Shown here one piece after another: positions 9,748 to 18,480 of a stretch of 64,000 nucleotides of DNA. The translations under genes and the position numbers were made by a program. Below the pieces are notes generated by a model. The model worked only from the letters and a program-made list of their open reading frames with translations. It was not told the DNA's origin and did no database searches. Positions within the stretch are counted from its first letter, which is position 1, and every line of letters starts with the position of its first letter. This DNA is from WJKG01 sp964627305 (GTDB lineage: Bacteria; Zixibacteria; MSB-5A5; GN15; FEB-12): positions 62,001 through 126,000 of the forward strand of contig CAZVHP010000002.1 of assembly GCA_964627305.1 (NCBI GenBank), written 5' to 3'.

Positions 9748-11208
9748 GTGAAAGGCCATACTCCGTCGGCTGCGACTGTCAAGGAGGGTTTGTTTCGGCA
9801 GCTATTCAGCCTGAAGCGGCCCTTCTGGATGGTCAACATCATGGAGATGTTCGAGCGTCTCGCTTACTATGGTGTGCGTGTTGTTATTCCCATCTACATT
9901 GCCCAGGCCGATGAAATCGGCGGCCTGCATTTCACCCAGACAGAGAAGGGCATCATCTTTTTCTGGTGGGCGATTTTTCAGTCCATCACGCCCATGTTTT
10001 CCGGGGGGTTTGCTGACCGCTATGGCTACAAGAAGACGATTGCGGTTTCGGTCGCGGTCAAAGTGCTCGGGTACATCCTCATGGCCACGCAGCGGGAGTT
10101 TTTCCCGTTCCTGATCGGCTGCTGTGTGCTGGCGTTGGGCACGGCCCTGTTCAAGCCGGGAGTGCAGGGGACCATGTGCCAGACGCTGGAGAAGAAGAAC
10201 TCGTCGGTCGGTTGGGGCACATTTTACATGCTGGTCAATATCGGCGGTTTTCTTGGCCCGCCGCTGGCTCACTTTCTGTATGGCATTTCGTGGCCGGCCG
10301 TGTTCTATGGCTGTGCCATTATCGTATCGCTGAACTTCCTTATGCTGTTCACATACAAGGAAGTCTCCTCCGGCGATGAGCAGACGGGCAGCCCTTTGAA
10401 GGTCCTGATGATCACCCTGCAAGAGTTGATGAACTTCCGGCTGTCGGTCTTCATTGTTATCATGGCCGGGTTCTGGCTGATGTTCATGCAGTTGTTCGAT
10501 ATGCTGCCCAATTTCATTGTCGACTGGGTTGACAGCTCGAAAATGGTCAGAGACCTGGGCTTGCCGGAATGGATGCTGCAATACAACTCCGACCGCGGCG
10601 CTCAGGTGTCGCAGGAGTGGCTGATCAATGCCAACCCCGGGCTGATTGTGCTGGCGGTGGTGTTCATCTCGCATTTGGTGGCCCGCATGAGGCGGGTGCA
10701 TTCCATCACGCTGGGGATCACGATAGCCTCGGTGGGTCTGTTGCTGGCCGGGTTCACGACCTCGGGCTACTTGTGTCTGATGGGTATTCTGGTGTTCAGT
10801 GTGGGTGAGATGATGTCCTCGCCGAAGATGAACGACTACCTTGGTGTGATTGCGCCGCCCGGGAAGAAAGGGCTGTACATGGGCTATGCCAATATCCCGC
10901 AGGGTATCGGCTGGGGAGTCGGATCGTTGTTTGCGGGTCATGTGTACGACCGCATGGGCGACAAGGCCAATCTGGCGATCGACTATCTTTCGCGGGTACA
11001 CAACGTCACCGACATCACGCGCCCGCAGGCGATGCTCAAACTGCAGGAGGTTACCGGGATGAGTGCCGAGCAGGCGACCCAGGTGCTCTGGGACACGTAC
11101 GATCCGTACAGGCTGTGGTATCAGTTTGCCGCTATCGGTTTGGTCTCGGCGCTCGGCATGTGGTTGTATGCGCGGTGGGTGAAGAAGTACGAGGAGCCGG
11201 ATGTGTAG
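9748..11208 (+). CDS. POT/PTR-family proton-coupled oligopeptide transporter
   Basis: A 486-residue integral membrane protein of the major facilitator superfamily. The N-terminus has the POT signature region (MFERLAYYGVR near residue 32, equivalent to the E-R-F-Y motif) and the MFS loop GGFADRYGYKKT near residue 86. About 12-14 hydrophobic helices follow. GTG is the start, preceded by AAGGAG. It imports di- and tripeptides or related nitrogen compounds with protons. The next gene is oligoendopeptidase F, which would degrade imported peptides, so the two probably form a peptide-use pair, though a hairpin and a promoter lie between them. Substrate specificity cannot be read. Confidence 0.85.
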   Translation: MKGHTPSAATVKEGLFRQLFSLKRPFWMVNIMEMFERLAYYGVRVVIPIYIAQADEIGGLHFTQTEKGIIFFWWAIFQSITPMFSGGFADRYGYKKTIAVSVAVKVLGYILMATQREFFPFLIGCCVLALGTALFKPGVQGTMCQTLEKKNSSVGWGTFYMLVNIGGFLGPPLAHFLYGISWPAVFYGCAIIVSLNFLMLFTYKEVSSGDEQTGSPLKVLMITLQELMNFRLSVFIVIMAGFWLMFMQLFDMLPNFIVDWVDSSKMVRDLGLPEWMLQYNSDRGAQVSQEWLINANPGLIVLAVVFISHLVARMRRVHSITLGITIASVGLLLAGFTTSGYLCLMGILVFSVGEMMSSPKMNDYLGVIAPPGKKGLYMGYANIPQGIGWGVGSLFAGHVYDRMGDKANLAIDYLSRVHNVTDITRPQAMLKLQEVTGMSAEQATQVLWDTYDPYRLWYQFAAIGLVSALGMWLYARWVKKYEEPDV

Positions 11209-11278
11209 GAGGCAGGAGGTATTGGCTTTTTGGTTTCGTGTCGGATGGTTCGAGCCGCGTGGGCGTTCTTGCTGCATA

Positions 11279-11297
11279 AAGGTGGCTTCGCCACCTT
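11279..11297 (+). terminator. Short hairpin after the peptide transporter gene
   Basis: AAGGTGG and CCACCTT pair around a CTTCG loop, 70 bp after the transporter stop. There is no poly-T, and the hairpin touches the next promoter's -35 element. Confidence 0.4.
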
Positions 11298-11324
11298 GCG
11301 GTTTGGGCCGGTTTTGCCTATTTT
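11296..11324 (+). promoter_or_regulatory. Promoter upstream of pepF
   Basis: TTGCGG and TATTTT are spaced by 17 bp. The predicted start is near 11331, about 36 nt before the ATG. Confidence 0.4.
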
Positions 11325-11366
11325 CAGCGGACAAGTCAGAAAACGAACCTGCCTGTGGAGTAAACC

Positions 11367-13178
11367 ATGACTACGAAGACACAAGCACCGCCGGCTCCCA
11401 CCTGGGACCTTGAGTCCATTTTCCCCGGCGGCTCAGAATCAAAGCAGTTCGCTGAGTACCGCAGCAAAGTCAAGGGCGAGGTAAGCGAGCTGGAGACCGC
11501 CCTTGACAATCTTCCCCGGACTCTGTCGCCCGACACGCTGAACGACTGGACCGGCTTTCTGCTGGCCATGCAGTCCTGTGTCGAGAATATTGAACTGATC
11601 CTTGCTTTCGCCGGCTGTCTGGCCGCGCAGAATACCGATGACTCCAAGGCCTTTGCGTTTCGCAGCGAGGGCTATGAGTTGTATTCGAGGTGGCAGAAAG
11701 TTGAGACCGCACTCGAGGCTATGTCTCTTAAGCAGAGTGACTCTGCCTGGAAGCAGCTGGTGGAGCACGACCGCCTCAAAGAGGTTGCTTACTATTTGAA
11801 TGAGCTGCGTGAGATCGCAAAGAGCAAGATGCCGATTGAGCAGGAGAAACTGGCGCTGGATCTCGCTGTCAATGGCTACCATGCGTGGGATTTGCTGTAC
11901 ACGAAGATGGCCGGTGAACTCAAGGCCGATTTCGAGGAAGACGGCCAGGTGCGCAAGCTTTCGATGGGTCAGTTGGCCACGAAGATGTCCTCGGCCGATC
12001 GCAGCATCCGCAGGCAGGCGTTTGAGAAGCTCCTCGGCGCGTGGGAAGCCCGCAAGGAGCTTGCCGCGATGGCGCTCAATTCGCAGGCGGGGTTCCGGCT
12101 GAGCCTCTACAAGCACCGCGGCTGGGGCTCCATTCTCAAGGAGCCGCTCCGTCTGAACCGCCTCTCTCAGCAGTCACTGGAGGCCATGTGGAGTGTGGTC
12201 GAGCGCGAAACGCCGCGGCTGAAGCCGTATATCGAGGCCAAGAAGAAGCTGCTCGGAATAGAGAGTTTCAGGTGGTATGATGAGTTTGCGGCGGTGGGAG
12301 ATGTCGAGCGCACCTTCGCTTTCGACGAGGCTGGGCAGTTCGTGGCCGACAACGTCGGGCGCTTCTCGGCCGACATGGGGAGTTTCGTCAGGATGGCGAT
12401 AGAGAGGCGCTGGGTCGAGGCCGAGGATCGCGGCGGCAAGGCGGGTGGGGCTTTTTGTACGTCGCTGGGGCCGTTGCGGCAGTCACGCGTTTTCATGACG
12501 TTTGCCGGTTCGTTCGAGAACCTGCTCACCCTGGCGCACGAGCTTGGCCATGCCTACCACGGGTGGGTGCTTCGCGACCGGGCCTACTTTGCGGGTGAGT
12601 ACCCTATGGGACTGGCCGAGACTGCCTCGATCTTCTCCGAGACGGTGGTCACCGATGCCGCTCTTGAGCAGGCCTCCGGTGATCAGGAGAAGCTGATGCT
12701 GCTCGAGCAGAAGCTGCAGGCGGCGTATGTCATGTTCACCGACCTGTACAGCCGCTACCTGTTCGACCGAGCGTTCTATGATGAGCGCGCCGACGGTGTG
12801 GTCGGTTCTGATCGTCTGACCGAGTTGATGCTGGCCGCTCAGAAGCGGGCCTTCCAGGGTATGCTTTCCGAGGATGGCTACCATCCCCTGTTCTGGTGTT
12901 CCAAGCTTCACTTCTATCACACCAGCGTGCCGTTCTACAACTTCCCGTACACGTTCGGGTTTCTGTTTGCAGGCGGCGTGTACCATCGCGCCAGGCAGGA
13001 GGGCGCCTCGTTTGCGGACAAGTACGCGGCATTGCTGGCCGACACGGGCAGCATGTCCACTGAGGATGTTGCCAAGAAGCACCTCGGGGTTGACCTGACG
13101 AAGGAGGACTTCTGGAAGGATGCAGTTGACCAGGCCCTTGCGGACGTGGACGCGTTTGTGGCCCTGGCGAGCAAGTGA
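11367..13178 (+). CDS. pepF: M3-family oligoendopeptidase F
   Basis: A 603-residue cytoplasmic zinc metallopeptidase, full length for the family. The zinc site HELGH lies at residues 391-395 within LTLAHELGHAYHGW, and the third ligand region ETASIFSETV follows about 25 residues later, as in M3 peptidases. It cleaves short oligopeptides internally. It lies just downstream of a peptide transporter, fitting peptide nutrition or turnover. ATG is the start, with GTGGAG upstream. The exact subfamily (PepF versus another M3B enzyme) is inferred from length and motif. Confidence 0.9.
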   Translation: MTTKTQAPPAPTWDLESIFPGGSESKQFAEYRSKVKGEVSELETALDNLPRTLSPDTLNDWTGFLLAMQSCVENIELILAFAGCLAAQNTDDSKAFAFRSEGYELYSRWQKVETALEAMSLKQSDSAWKQLVEHDRLKEVAYYLNELREIAKSKMPIEQEKLALDLAVNGYHAWDLLYTKMAGELKADFEEDGQVRKLSMGQLATKMSSADRSIRRQAFEKLLGAWEARKELAAMALNSQAGFRLSLYKHRGWGSILKEPLRLNRLSQQSLEAMWSVVERETPRLKPYIEAKKKLLGIESFRWYDEFAAVGDVERTFAFDEAGQFVADNVGRFSADMGSFVRMAIERRWVEAEDRGGKAGGAFCTSLGPLRQSRVFMTFAGSFENLLTLAHELGHAYHGWVLRDRAYFAGEYPMGLAETASIFSETVVTDAALEQASGDQEKLMLLEQKLQAAYVMFTDLYSRYLFDRAFYDERADGVVGSDRLTELMLAAQKRAFQGMLSEDGYHPLFWCSKLHFYHTSVPFYNFPYTFGFLFAGGVYHRARQEGASFADKYAALLADTGSMSTEDVAKKHLGVDLTKEDFWKDAVDQALADVDAFVALASK

Positions 13179-13571
13179 GTGATGAACCATAGTGCGGGGC
13201 GGTCGGCTACGGCGGGCGGGCCGGGGTTTCCGGCCGTGCCGGCGGACGATCGATTGCTTGACGGTTTGCCAAGCTCGCTATATCTTTTACGCGAAAGGGC
13301 AAAGACGCGCCAGCGAGGGGTGTGTTTTTGGAGGCGAGCGACAAGCAAGGTATGAGTTCACGGAGGCAAGCCCAAAGCAACCCCGAGTTCTTTCTTGCTG
13401 CCGCAGAGACCTGCCGGTACTCTCCCGGAGAGCCGCATTAGGTTTGATCGAGAAGAATCGGCAATGGCGGAGGTTTGGTGCGACTTGGCAGCTTCCTCGA
13501 ATCAGGTCGCCGGAGAGAGGGTCCAAGGATCCAACTGGCTGGTATAGTCAATTGCGTGTAAGGGAGTTGAC
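13179..13571 (+). other. Non-coding stretch with a possible promoter (13258-13286)
   Basis: No convincing gene is seen in these 393 bases; the open frames have no family features. TTGACG and TATCTT separated by 17 bp at 13258-13286 may be a promoter, leaving about 280 nt of leader before the TTG start at 13572. Confidence 0.4.
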
Positions 13572-14717
13572 TTGAGTAGAGTTGAAGTCAGGCGCGATGT
13601 TCTTGAGTGGGCTTTGCAGCGGAGCGGAAGGAGTATTGCCGATCTGCATGGTAAGTTCCCCAAGATTCACGAGTGGCTGGCGGGTAAGAGGAGTCCGACA
13701 CTCAGGCAGTTAGAGAACTTCGCGAAGGTGACTCTAACGCCCTTCGGGTACCTGTTCATGGAGAAGCCGCCCGAAATCCGGCTTCCCATTCCGCACTATC
13801 GCACAATCAACTCTGATTCACCACATATCCCCAGCCCGAATCTGATCGAAACTGTCCACACCATGCAGCGACGTCAGGCTTGGATGCGTGAGTTTCTCCT
13901 GGATGAAGGTGCCGAACCGCTTGAGTTCGTAGGTTCAGCGAATCGCGAACAGGATAGGCACGATGTCGCCGAAAGAATTAGGTCGACTTTGGTGCTGGAT
14001 GCCGACTGGGCTTCCAGCTTCGGGAAGTGGGAAGATGCACTGCGAGATCTCAAGGCGGCGATGGAGAGGTCGGGGATTCTGGTTGCCACGAATGGGGTAG
14101 TGGGAAACAACACTCATCGCAAGCTGCAAGTGGCTGAATTCAGGGGGTTCGTTCTCGTGGACGAATATGCTCCTCTCGTATTTGTGAATGGTGCCGACGG
14201 TAAGGCCGCTCAGATGTTCACCCTGGCTCACGAGCTTGCGCATGTGTTTCTTGGTAGCAGTGCAGCATTCGATCTACGAGAACTCAAGCCATCCGACAAT
14301 GCTGACGAGCGAGCCTGCAACGACATTGCCGCGGAGTTCCTGGTTCCTGAAGCTGCTATCTTGGGTGCGTGGCCCAAGATCGGGGCGGCCCAGCAGCCGT
14401 TTCAAGTCGCCGCGCGCCTGTTCAAGGTTAGCGAGATTGTCGTCGCACGCAGGGCTCTTGATCTGTCGCTCATAGATAGGGAAGTGTTTCTGGAGTTCTA
14501 CAGAAGCTATGTCTCCAGGCTTAACAAATCCAAGAAGCCGAACAGCGGAGGCAGCTTTTATGACGCTCAGAGGAGCAGGTTGGGGACTCGCTTCTCTGAA
14601 GCGGTGGTTCATGCCGCCCGGGGGGGACAATTGAGCTACTATGACGCGTATCGATTGACTGGTCTTCACGGACAGAAGTTTGAGCGATACGCTGAACACC
14701 TTGGCTATGGGGCTTGA
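13572..14717 (+). CDS. ImmA/IrrE-family metallopeptidase with N-terminal HTH-like region (antitoxin-type)
   Basis: A 381-residue protein. The first 70 residues resemble an XRE-type helix-turn-helix (GRSIADLHGKFPKIHEWLAGKRSPTLRQLENFAKV). The centre carries the ImmA/IrrE zinc-protease motif HELAH at residues 220-224 (FTLAHELAHVFLG), followed by the ERACNDIAAEFLVP helix typical of the family. Start is TTG 13572, chosen for AAGGGAG ending about 5 nt upstream. The stop overlaps the next start codon by one base, so translation is coupled. COG2856-type proteins paired with DUF4411 proteins form predicted toxin-antitoxin modules; this one is the likely antitoxin and regulator. Confidence 0.85.
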   Translation: MSRVEVRRDVLEWALQRSGRSIADLHGKFPKIHEWLAGKRSPTLRQLENFAKVTLTPFGYLFMEKPPEIRLPIPHYRTINSDSPHIPSPNLIETVHTMQRRQAWMREFLLDEGAEPLEFVGSANREQDRHDVAERIRSTLVLDADWASSFGKWEDALRDLKAAMERSGILVATNGVVGNNTHRKLQVAEFRGFVLVDEYAPLVFVNGADGKAAQMFTLAHELAHVFLGSSAAFDLRELKPSDNADERACNDIAAEFLVPEAAILGAWPKIGAAQQPFQVAARLFKVSEIVVARRALDLSLIDREVFLEFYRSYVSRLNKSKKPNSGGSFYDAQRSRLGTRFSEAVVHAARGGQLSYYDAYRLTGLHGQKFERYAEHLGYGA

Positions 14718-15220
14718 TGCTGACCGCTACCCGGCAGTTTCTCCTTGATGCAGACGTCTTCATTGCAGCAGCGCGACGGTACTACGCCTTCGATCTTGCA
14801 CCTCGGTTCTGGCAAGAACTGATAGCCGGGAGCAACACTGGACAGGTTGCGAGTATTGACAAGGTGAAGGAGGAACTACTGAAAGGCAACGATGCACTTG
14901 CTCGGTGGGCCAAGGACAGGTTTGGGGGATTCTTGTCTACTGATAGTAGTGCTGTCGTACAAGCATATGGTCAGGTGATGAACTGGGCCGAGGGCCAGAA
15001 CCACTTCACTGAAGCGGCCCTGGAGGACTTCGCATCGGGTGCCGATGGATGGCTCGCAGCCTTCGCAATAGCCAATCAATGCACAATAGTGACGAACGAG
15101 GTGTCGGCACCACCAGAAAAGAAGTCGAAGATCAAAATCCCCAACGTCTGCCAGCAATTTGGCGTCCACTACGTCGATACGTTCAGAATGCTGCGTGAAT
15201 TGAAGATTCGGTTCAGCTAA
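14717..15220 (+). CDS. DUF4411 PIN-like putative toxin ribonuclease
   Basis: A 167-residue protein starting FLLDADVFIAAARRYY, the DUF4411 version of the PIN first acidic motif. A conserved acidic patch KVKEELLKGND near residue 55, DGWLAAFAIA near residue 113 and TIVTNEVSAPPEKKSKIKIPNVC near residue 125 match the family. PIN-like proteins are Mg-dependent ribonucleases. The ATG overlaps the stop codon of the HTH-metallopeptidase gene by one base. The TTG three bases earlier is a less likely start. Predicted toxin of the pair; activity is inferred from the family. Confidence 0.85.
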   Translation: MLTATRQFLLDADVFIAAARRYYAFDLAPRFWQELIAGSNTGQVASIDKVKEELLKGNDALARWAKDRFGGFLSTDSSAVVQAYGQVMNWAEGQNHFTEAALEDFASGADGWLAAFAIANQCTIVTNEVSAPPEKKSKIKIPNVCQQFGVHYVDTFRMLRELKIRFS

Positions 15221-15357
15221 TCATCTCCATAATTGATCCATCGAGGCCATTTTACGGGAACCTGCGGCGGCGCCGTCCGTTCTAATCTGCACGAGAACGA
15301 AGCAACACAACGCAGATAGACGGCCGCCCTGAAAAGTCGGCGGCAAGGAGGTGTACC

Positions 15358-16023
15358 ATGACGACTGCCACTCTGAAATTCGATTACGGGACTATTGCCA
15401 CCGGGGCCAATGAGAGTTTCCCCTACAAGCTGCCCAGGTTGCCGTATGATTATGACACTCTTGAGGTTGCGATCGACGCGGAGACCATGAAGGTGCACCA
15501 TACCAAGCATCATCAGGCCTACACGGACAAGTTCAACGCGGCGCTGGAGAAGCATACTGACCTTCACGGGAAGCACATCACCGAGTTGCTGGCCAATCCA
15601 GACTCACTGCCGGAGGAAATCCGGGGCGCGGTCCGCAACAACGGCGGCGGGTATTTCAACCACGCTTTGTTCTGGCCGCTTCTGACGGGCAAGAGCTCCG
15701 GTCAGCCGACTGGTGAGCTGGCCGAGGCGATCAAGCGTGATTTTGGTTCGTTTGAGGCTTTCAAGGAGAAATTCTCGACTGCCGCGGCCACCCTGTTTGG
15801 CTCGGGCTGGGCCTGGCTGGTGTCAGACGACGGCGGCAAACTGTCAGTCGTCCAGACGGCCAACCAGGACACGCCGCTGGTGACCGGCCATAAACCGGTG
15901 GTTGGTCTTGATGTCTGGGAGCACGCATACTACCTGCGCTACCAGAACCGTCGGCCGGAGTATATTGAGTCGTTCTTCAAGGTTATCAACTGGGAGCAGG
16001 CCGGCAGGAATTTCAAGGCCTGA
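15358..16023 (+). CDS. sod: Superoxide dismutase, Fe/Mn family
   Basis: A 221-residue cytoplasmic enzyme converting superoxide to oxygen and peroxide. The metal ligands are visible: His47 (in MKVHHTKHHQAY), His102 (in YFNHALFW), Asp185 and His189 (in DVWEHAYYLRYQNRR). GSGWAWLV near residue 148 is the usual core segment. An 18-residue N-terminal extension precedes the canonical PYKLPRLPYDYD; it does not look like a signal peptide. AAGGAGG lies upstream of the ATG. Metal preference cannot be assigned with confidence from the sequence alone. Transcription probably ends at the hairpin in the repeat that follows. Confidence 0.95.
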   Translation: MTTATLKFDYGTIATGANESFPYKLPRLPYDYDTLEVAIDAETMKVHHTKHHQAYTDKFNAALEKHTDLHGKHITELLANPDSLPEEIRGAVRNNGGGYFNHALFWPLLTGKSSGQPTGELAEAIKRDFGSFEAFKEKFSTAAATLFGSGWAWLVSDDGGKLSVVQTANQDTPLVTGHKPVVGLDVWEHAYYLRYQNRRPEYIESFFKVINWEQAGRNFKA

Positions 16024-16042
16024 GGCCCGGAGAGGCTGCGGC

Positions 16043-16152
16043 GGGTGATGCCCGCCGAAGATCACTGGCGATTGGAAGTAGGAAGGGCCGAGCACGCCCG
16101 GAAGCCCGGATCATGACGATCCGGGCTTTCTTGTGCTTTGAGCGGTCGAGTG
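16043..16152 (+). repeat. 110-bp direct repeat, copy 1 (second copy at 19280-19388)
   Basis: From GGGTGATG to GGTCGAGTG this segment is identical to 19280-19388 except for one extra C after GGTGATG here. It contains a strong intrinsic terminator. Similarity stops on the right exactly where the 21-bp tandem array starts. Confidence 0.95.
16102..16137 (+). terminator. Intrinsic terminator after sod, inside the direct repeat
   Basis: A perfect 11-bp stem (AAGCCCGGATC with GATCCGGGCTT) around the loop ATGAC, followed by TCTTGTGCTTT. An identical hairpin occurs at 19338-19373 in the second repeat copy. Confidence 0.8.
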
Positions 16153-16253
16153 TAACACCGAATCGTTGAAGTGTAACACCAAATCGCAAAAGTGTAACAT
16201 CTTATGGCGAAAGTGTAACACCAAACCCGGGAAGTGTAACATTCGTCTGTCAG
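16149..16253 (+). repeat. Five-unit tandem array with exact 21-bp period
   Basis: Five successive 21-bp units start at 16149, 16170, 16191, 16212 and 16233. Each begins AGTGTAACA, and most continue C-C-A/G-A-A before a variable end. On the minus strand the core reads TGTTACACT. The period is two helical turns, like iterons or the multiple end repeats of IS21-type elements. No spacers separate the units, so it is not a CRISPR. Confidence 0.9.
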
Positions 16254-16520
16254 GGGCGGCATCCGTGCTGGGCAGAGTCGTCCGATGATTCAACCCATTT
16301 GGACTTTCTTCTCGTGTGGTGGCAACCACTTAGCGGGTTCATGTCACATTCTCATCGCATTCGGCATGATGGTTGCGTGCATTAGAGACCGCAGTTGGTT
16401 AGCGACGTCTTCAACCGTTGAACGTTGTCGGGTGCGTGCTACTCTGGCGAGGTCGGGGTCCGGGTAGCCGGCCGCCGGACCGGCGCTCAGAGACACGCGT
16501 GTGAGAAGTAACTCAAAAGC
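16254..16520. other. Non-coding stretch
   Basis: No gene is supported here. A GGTCCGG/CCGGACC hairpin lies near 16455-16480. No transposase remnant could be read. Confidence 0.4.
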
Positions 16521-16727
16521 ATGGGGGTTCGAATGCCCAGACGCAAGTTTCTCGGAAGAATCGCACTGGTACTATTCCTTATTGTTGGCGCGATCGGGAA
16601 TAGTGGATGCAAGAGTCATTTCGGACGGTGGGTTTGTGATTGGAATGGCCCTTATGACGTCAGTTTCTCGTGCAAGGAGACGGGGCGCCAGTGTGTCGTG
16701 GGAATGGAATTCTGGTTTCGCCGGTAG
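16521..16727 (+). CDS. Small putative lipoprotein
   Basis: A 68-residue product with a positively charged N-terminus (MPRRKFLGRI), a hydrophobic stretch and a lipobox-like IGNSGC near residues 25-30, leaving a mature peptide of about 39 residues that contains two further Cys. Start may be ATG 16521 or ATG 16533; neither has a strong ribosome site. The stop is five bases before the ATG of the next gene, suggesting coupling. No family recognised. It could be spurious. Confidence 0.45.
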   Translation: MGVRMPRRKFLGRIALVLFLIVGAIGNSGCKSHFGRWVCDWNGPYDVSFSCKETGRQCVVGMEFWFRR

Positions 16728-16732
16728 CTCAG

Positions 16733-17971
16733 ATGTTCCAGAGTATACTGCGACGCCTGCGGTCACTGTCCCGGCCCGCGCGGCCGGGACAGTGTCTGGA
16801 TATCCGCAATGGCCTGTTCCACGCCCCCGATCATGTCATCTGGCTTTGCCTTCTCGCTCTTGGGGTTGTGTGCGCAAGCACACTCGCTAACGATCGGCCG
16901 ACCGCTAAGGCTGAACTGCGCGTCACGGCATCGTATACGTTGCCACTTGAGTCCGAGCCGAAGGATGGCGGGACCATTAATGCCTTGCAGATTGATACCG
17001 GTTCCGTTATCGTGTCATTGACGGGCTCTGAAGGAGGGGCGTGGCTAATTGGACATGATGAAACATCGACAGTCAAGTTACTCGCAGCAGAGAGCCGAGG
17101 AGATTGGTGGTCGGACTGCATGCCCGGCACTCACTCAGCACGGGTCTTCATCCCGAGCACGTTGCACTGGCTTGGTCGAAGCGGTTCGGTTGGTCTGTTC
17201 GACTCATGGTGCGGTCAGTTGCTGGAACTGGATCTGAGGGGTAGTAGTCAGTTGGGTCACAGGCGATTAGTGACAGGGAGCAGTCATGATGGCTTTCTGT
17301 CAAGTATTACCGTCAACGGTTCAACCATAATTGCGGGAGTCAGAGCGAACGACCCGGATATGCTCCTTGCGGTCATGGATATTCACAAGCCCGGTACATA
17401 CCGTTACGCATTCGGATATGGCCGCGAGCTCAAGCCCTACATGGACTCTGTTGGTCTGTATCGCGCAATCTGCCTGCCGGCAACGTATCCTGCGGACAGC
17501 ACAATCCGGGTCGCCGTGCAGGGATATCCCTGGCTGTTTGTCATCAACTGGTCGGGGGACATCTGCGATAGTCTGCCAGTTGACGGACCCGGCTTCACGC
17601 TTCCGGAACCACCTCCATCGCGGATCAAGTCCGCGGCGGTGTTCGAAAGGTGGGCGGCCGGGTGGACACCTATTCATGCTTTTCGCTGCACGGGCCAGGG
17701 TGTTTTCATCCTGCAGTACACGCTGGTGAAGGATGAAGATCGTGTGCCGGTCCGAGCAGAATTTGGGTCTGTAGCGTGGTCGGCCGAGGGAGAGCGGTTG
17801 CAGATTGATATCCCACGTTCCTGGCAGTTGGCGGGGACGCAGGCGGATCGTGTTTGCATTTTCGGTTACTTCGAGAAGAAGCACGACAAATGGTCGATAG
17901 AGTTGAAGGTTACAGAACTGCAGGTGGATTCATCTTATGTTGTGACACCCCAACGCATGTACTCTGAGTAG
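16733..17971 (+). CDS. Exported hypothetical protein, possibly beta-propeller
   Basis: About 412 residues from ATG 16733; an upstream GTG at 16670 in the same frame is less likely. A hydrophobic export segment (VIWLCLLALGVVCASTLA) follows an unusually long basic N-region. The rest is beta-rich, with repeated short strands such as GSVGLFDSWCGQLLELDL and STIIAGVRANDPDMLLAVMDI, resembling six-bladed propeller proteins. No catalytic motif is evident. The 5' coding region contains a perfect 13-bp hairpin. It sits in a cluster of small exported proteins between the two direct repeats. Function unknown. Confidence 0.6.
   Translation: MFQSILRRLRSLSRPARPGQCLDIRNGLFHAPDHVIWLCLLALGVVCASTLANDRPTAKAELRVTASYTLPLESEPKDGGTINALQIDTGSVIVSLTGSEGGAWLIGHDETSTVKLLAAESRGDWWSDCMPGTHSARVFIPSTLHWLGRSGSVGLFDSWCGQLLELDLRGSSQLGHRRLVTGSSHDGFLSSITVNGSTIIAGVRANDPDMLLAVMDIHKPGTYRYAFGYGRELKPYMDSVGLYRAICLPATYPADSTIRVAVQGYPWLFVINWSGDICDSLPVDGPGFTLPEPPPSRIKSAAVFERWAAGWTPIHAFRCTGQGVFILQYTLVKDEDRVPVRAEFGSVAWSAEGERLQIDIPRSWQLAGTQADRVCIFGYFEKKHDKWSIELKVTELQVDSSYVVTPQRMYSE
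16764..16794 (+). other. Perfect 13-bp inverted repeat within the 5' coding region
   Basis: CACTGTCCCGGCC and GGCCGGGACAGTG flank the loop CGCGC. The position, 37 bp after the stop of the small lipoprotein and 31 bp inside the next open frame, suits either a terminator or attenuator, or a sign that the real start lies elsewhere. Confidence 0.75.
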
Positions 17972-17980
17972 AGGTGTTTC

Positions 17981-18415
17981 ATGAAAGTGTTCAGAAGATT
18001 CCTGTTGCCGGTACTGGTGTATCTCGTTGTGTCTGGTTGCGGCGATGACAAGGGCACCAGCAGCCAGGACAACCTTGTCCCCAGCGTGCTGGTAGCCAGC
18101 TGGACTTTGACGTCCGGTACAGTCAATGGCGTGCAGGTACCGCTTGCCACAATGCTCGGATGGGAATCGAGGACCACCCATGCCGTCCTTGTGATAGCTG
18201 CGGCCGGCACCTACGGCTACTATGAGAAGGACAATGACTCGGCTGTGGTATGGCAGGACTCGGGAGCATTCGGCGTGAGCGGCTCGACCTTCACGCTTAG
18301 TGGCGGGCAGATACCCATTGATGGTGGCCAGTGGTCAGTCAGTGGTACAAAGCTCACATTGACAATGTTTGAAAGCGGATACACGTTTGTCATCCTCGCC
18401 AGAAGGCCGGGTTGA
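17981..18415 (+). CDS. Lipoprotein with lipocalin-like domain
   Basis: A 144-residue protein with a lipoprotein signal peptide (MKVFRRFLLPVLVYLVVSGC, lipidated Cys20) followed by a Ser/Thr/Asp linker and a small all-beta domain (VASWTLTSGTVNG, GTYGYYEKDN, GGQWSVSGTKLTLT) typical of lipocalin-like lipoproteins. It starts nine bases after the preceding stop, with GAGG upstream, so it is probably in the same operon. Likely periplasm-facing; ligand unknown. Confidence 0.65.
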   Translation: MKVFRRFLLPVLVYLVVSGCGDDKGTSSQDNLVPSVLVASWTLTSGTVNGVQVPLATMLGWESRTTHAVLVIAAAGTYGYYEKDNDSAVVWQDSGAFGVSGSTFTLSGGQIPIDGGQWSVSGTKLTLTMFESGYTFVILARRPG

Positions 18416-18480
18416 CCCTGATCAATCCGGTATGAGCGCAGGGTGGCCTGCTTGTCAGTCGTGAACCTATCGGGAGAATC

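Noticed and set aside
9802..11334. Long minus-strand open frame opposite the peptide transporter
   Set aside because: Composition is His/Gln/Arg-rich, typical of an antisense shadow; the plus strand carries a complete POT transporter.
13192..13575. 127-codon frame before the toxin-antitoxin pair
   Set aside because: Arg/Gly-rich, no start site and no domain.
16149..16253. Possible CRISPR array
   Set aside because: Units are contiguous with a 21-bp period and no spacers; no cas genes are nearby.
16515..16540. tRNA-like GGGGGTTCGAATGCCC segment
   Set aside because: No matching acceptor, D or anticodon stems upstream; chance match to a T-arm.
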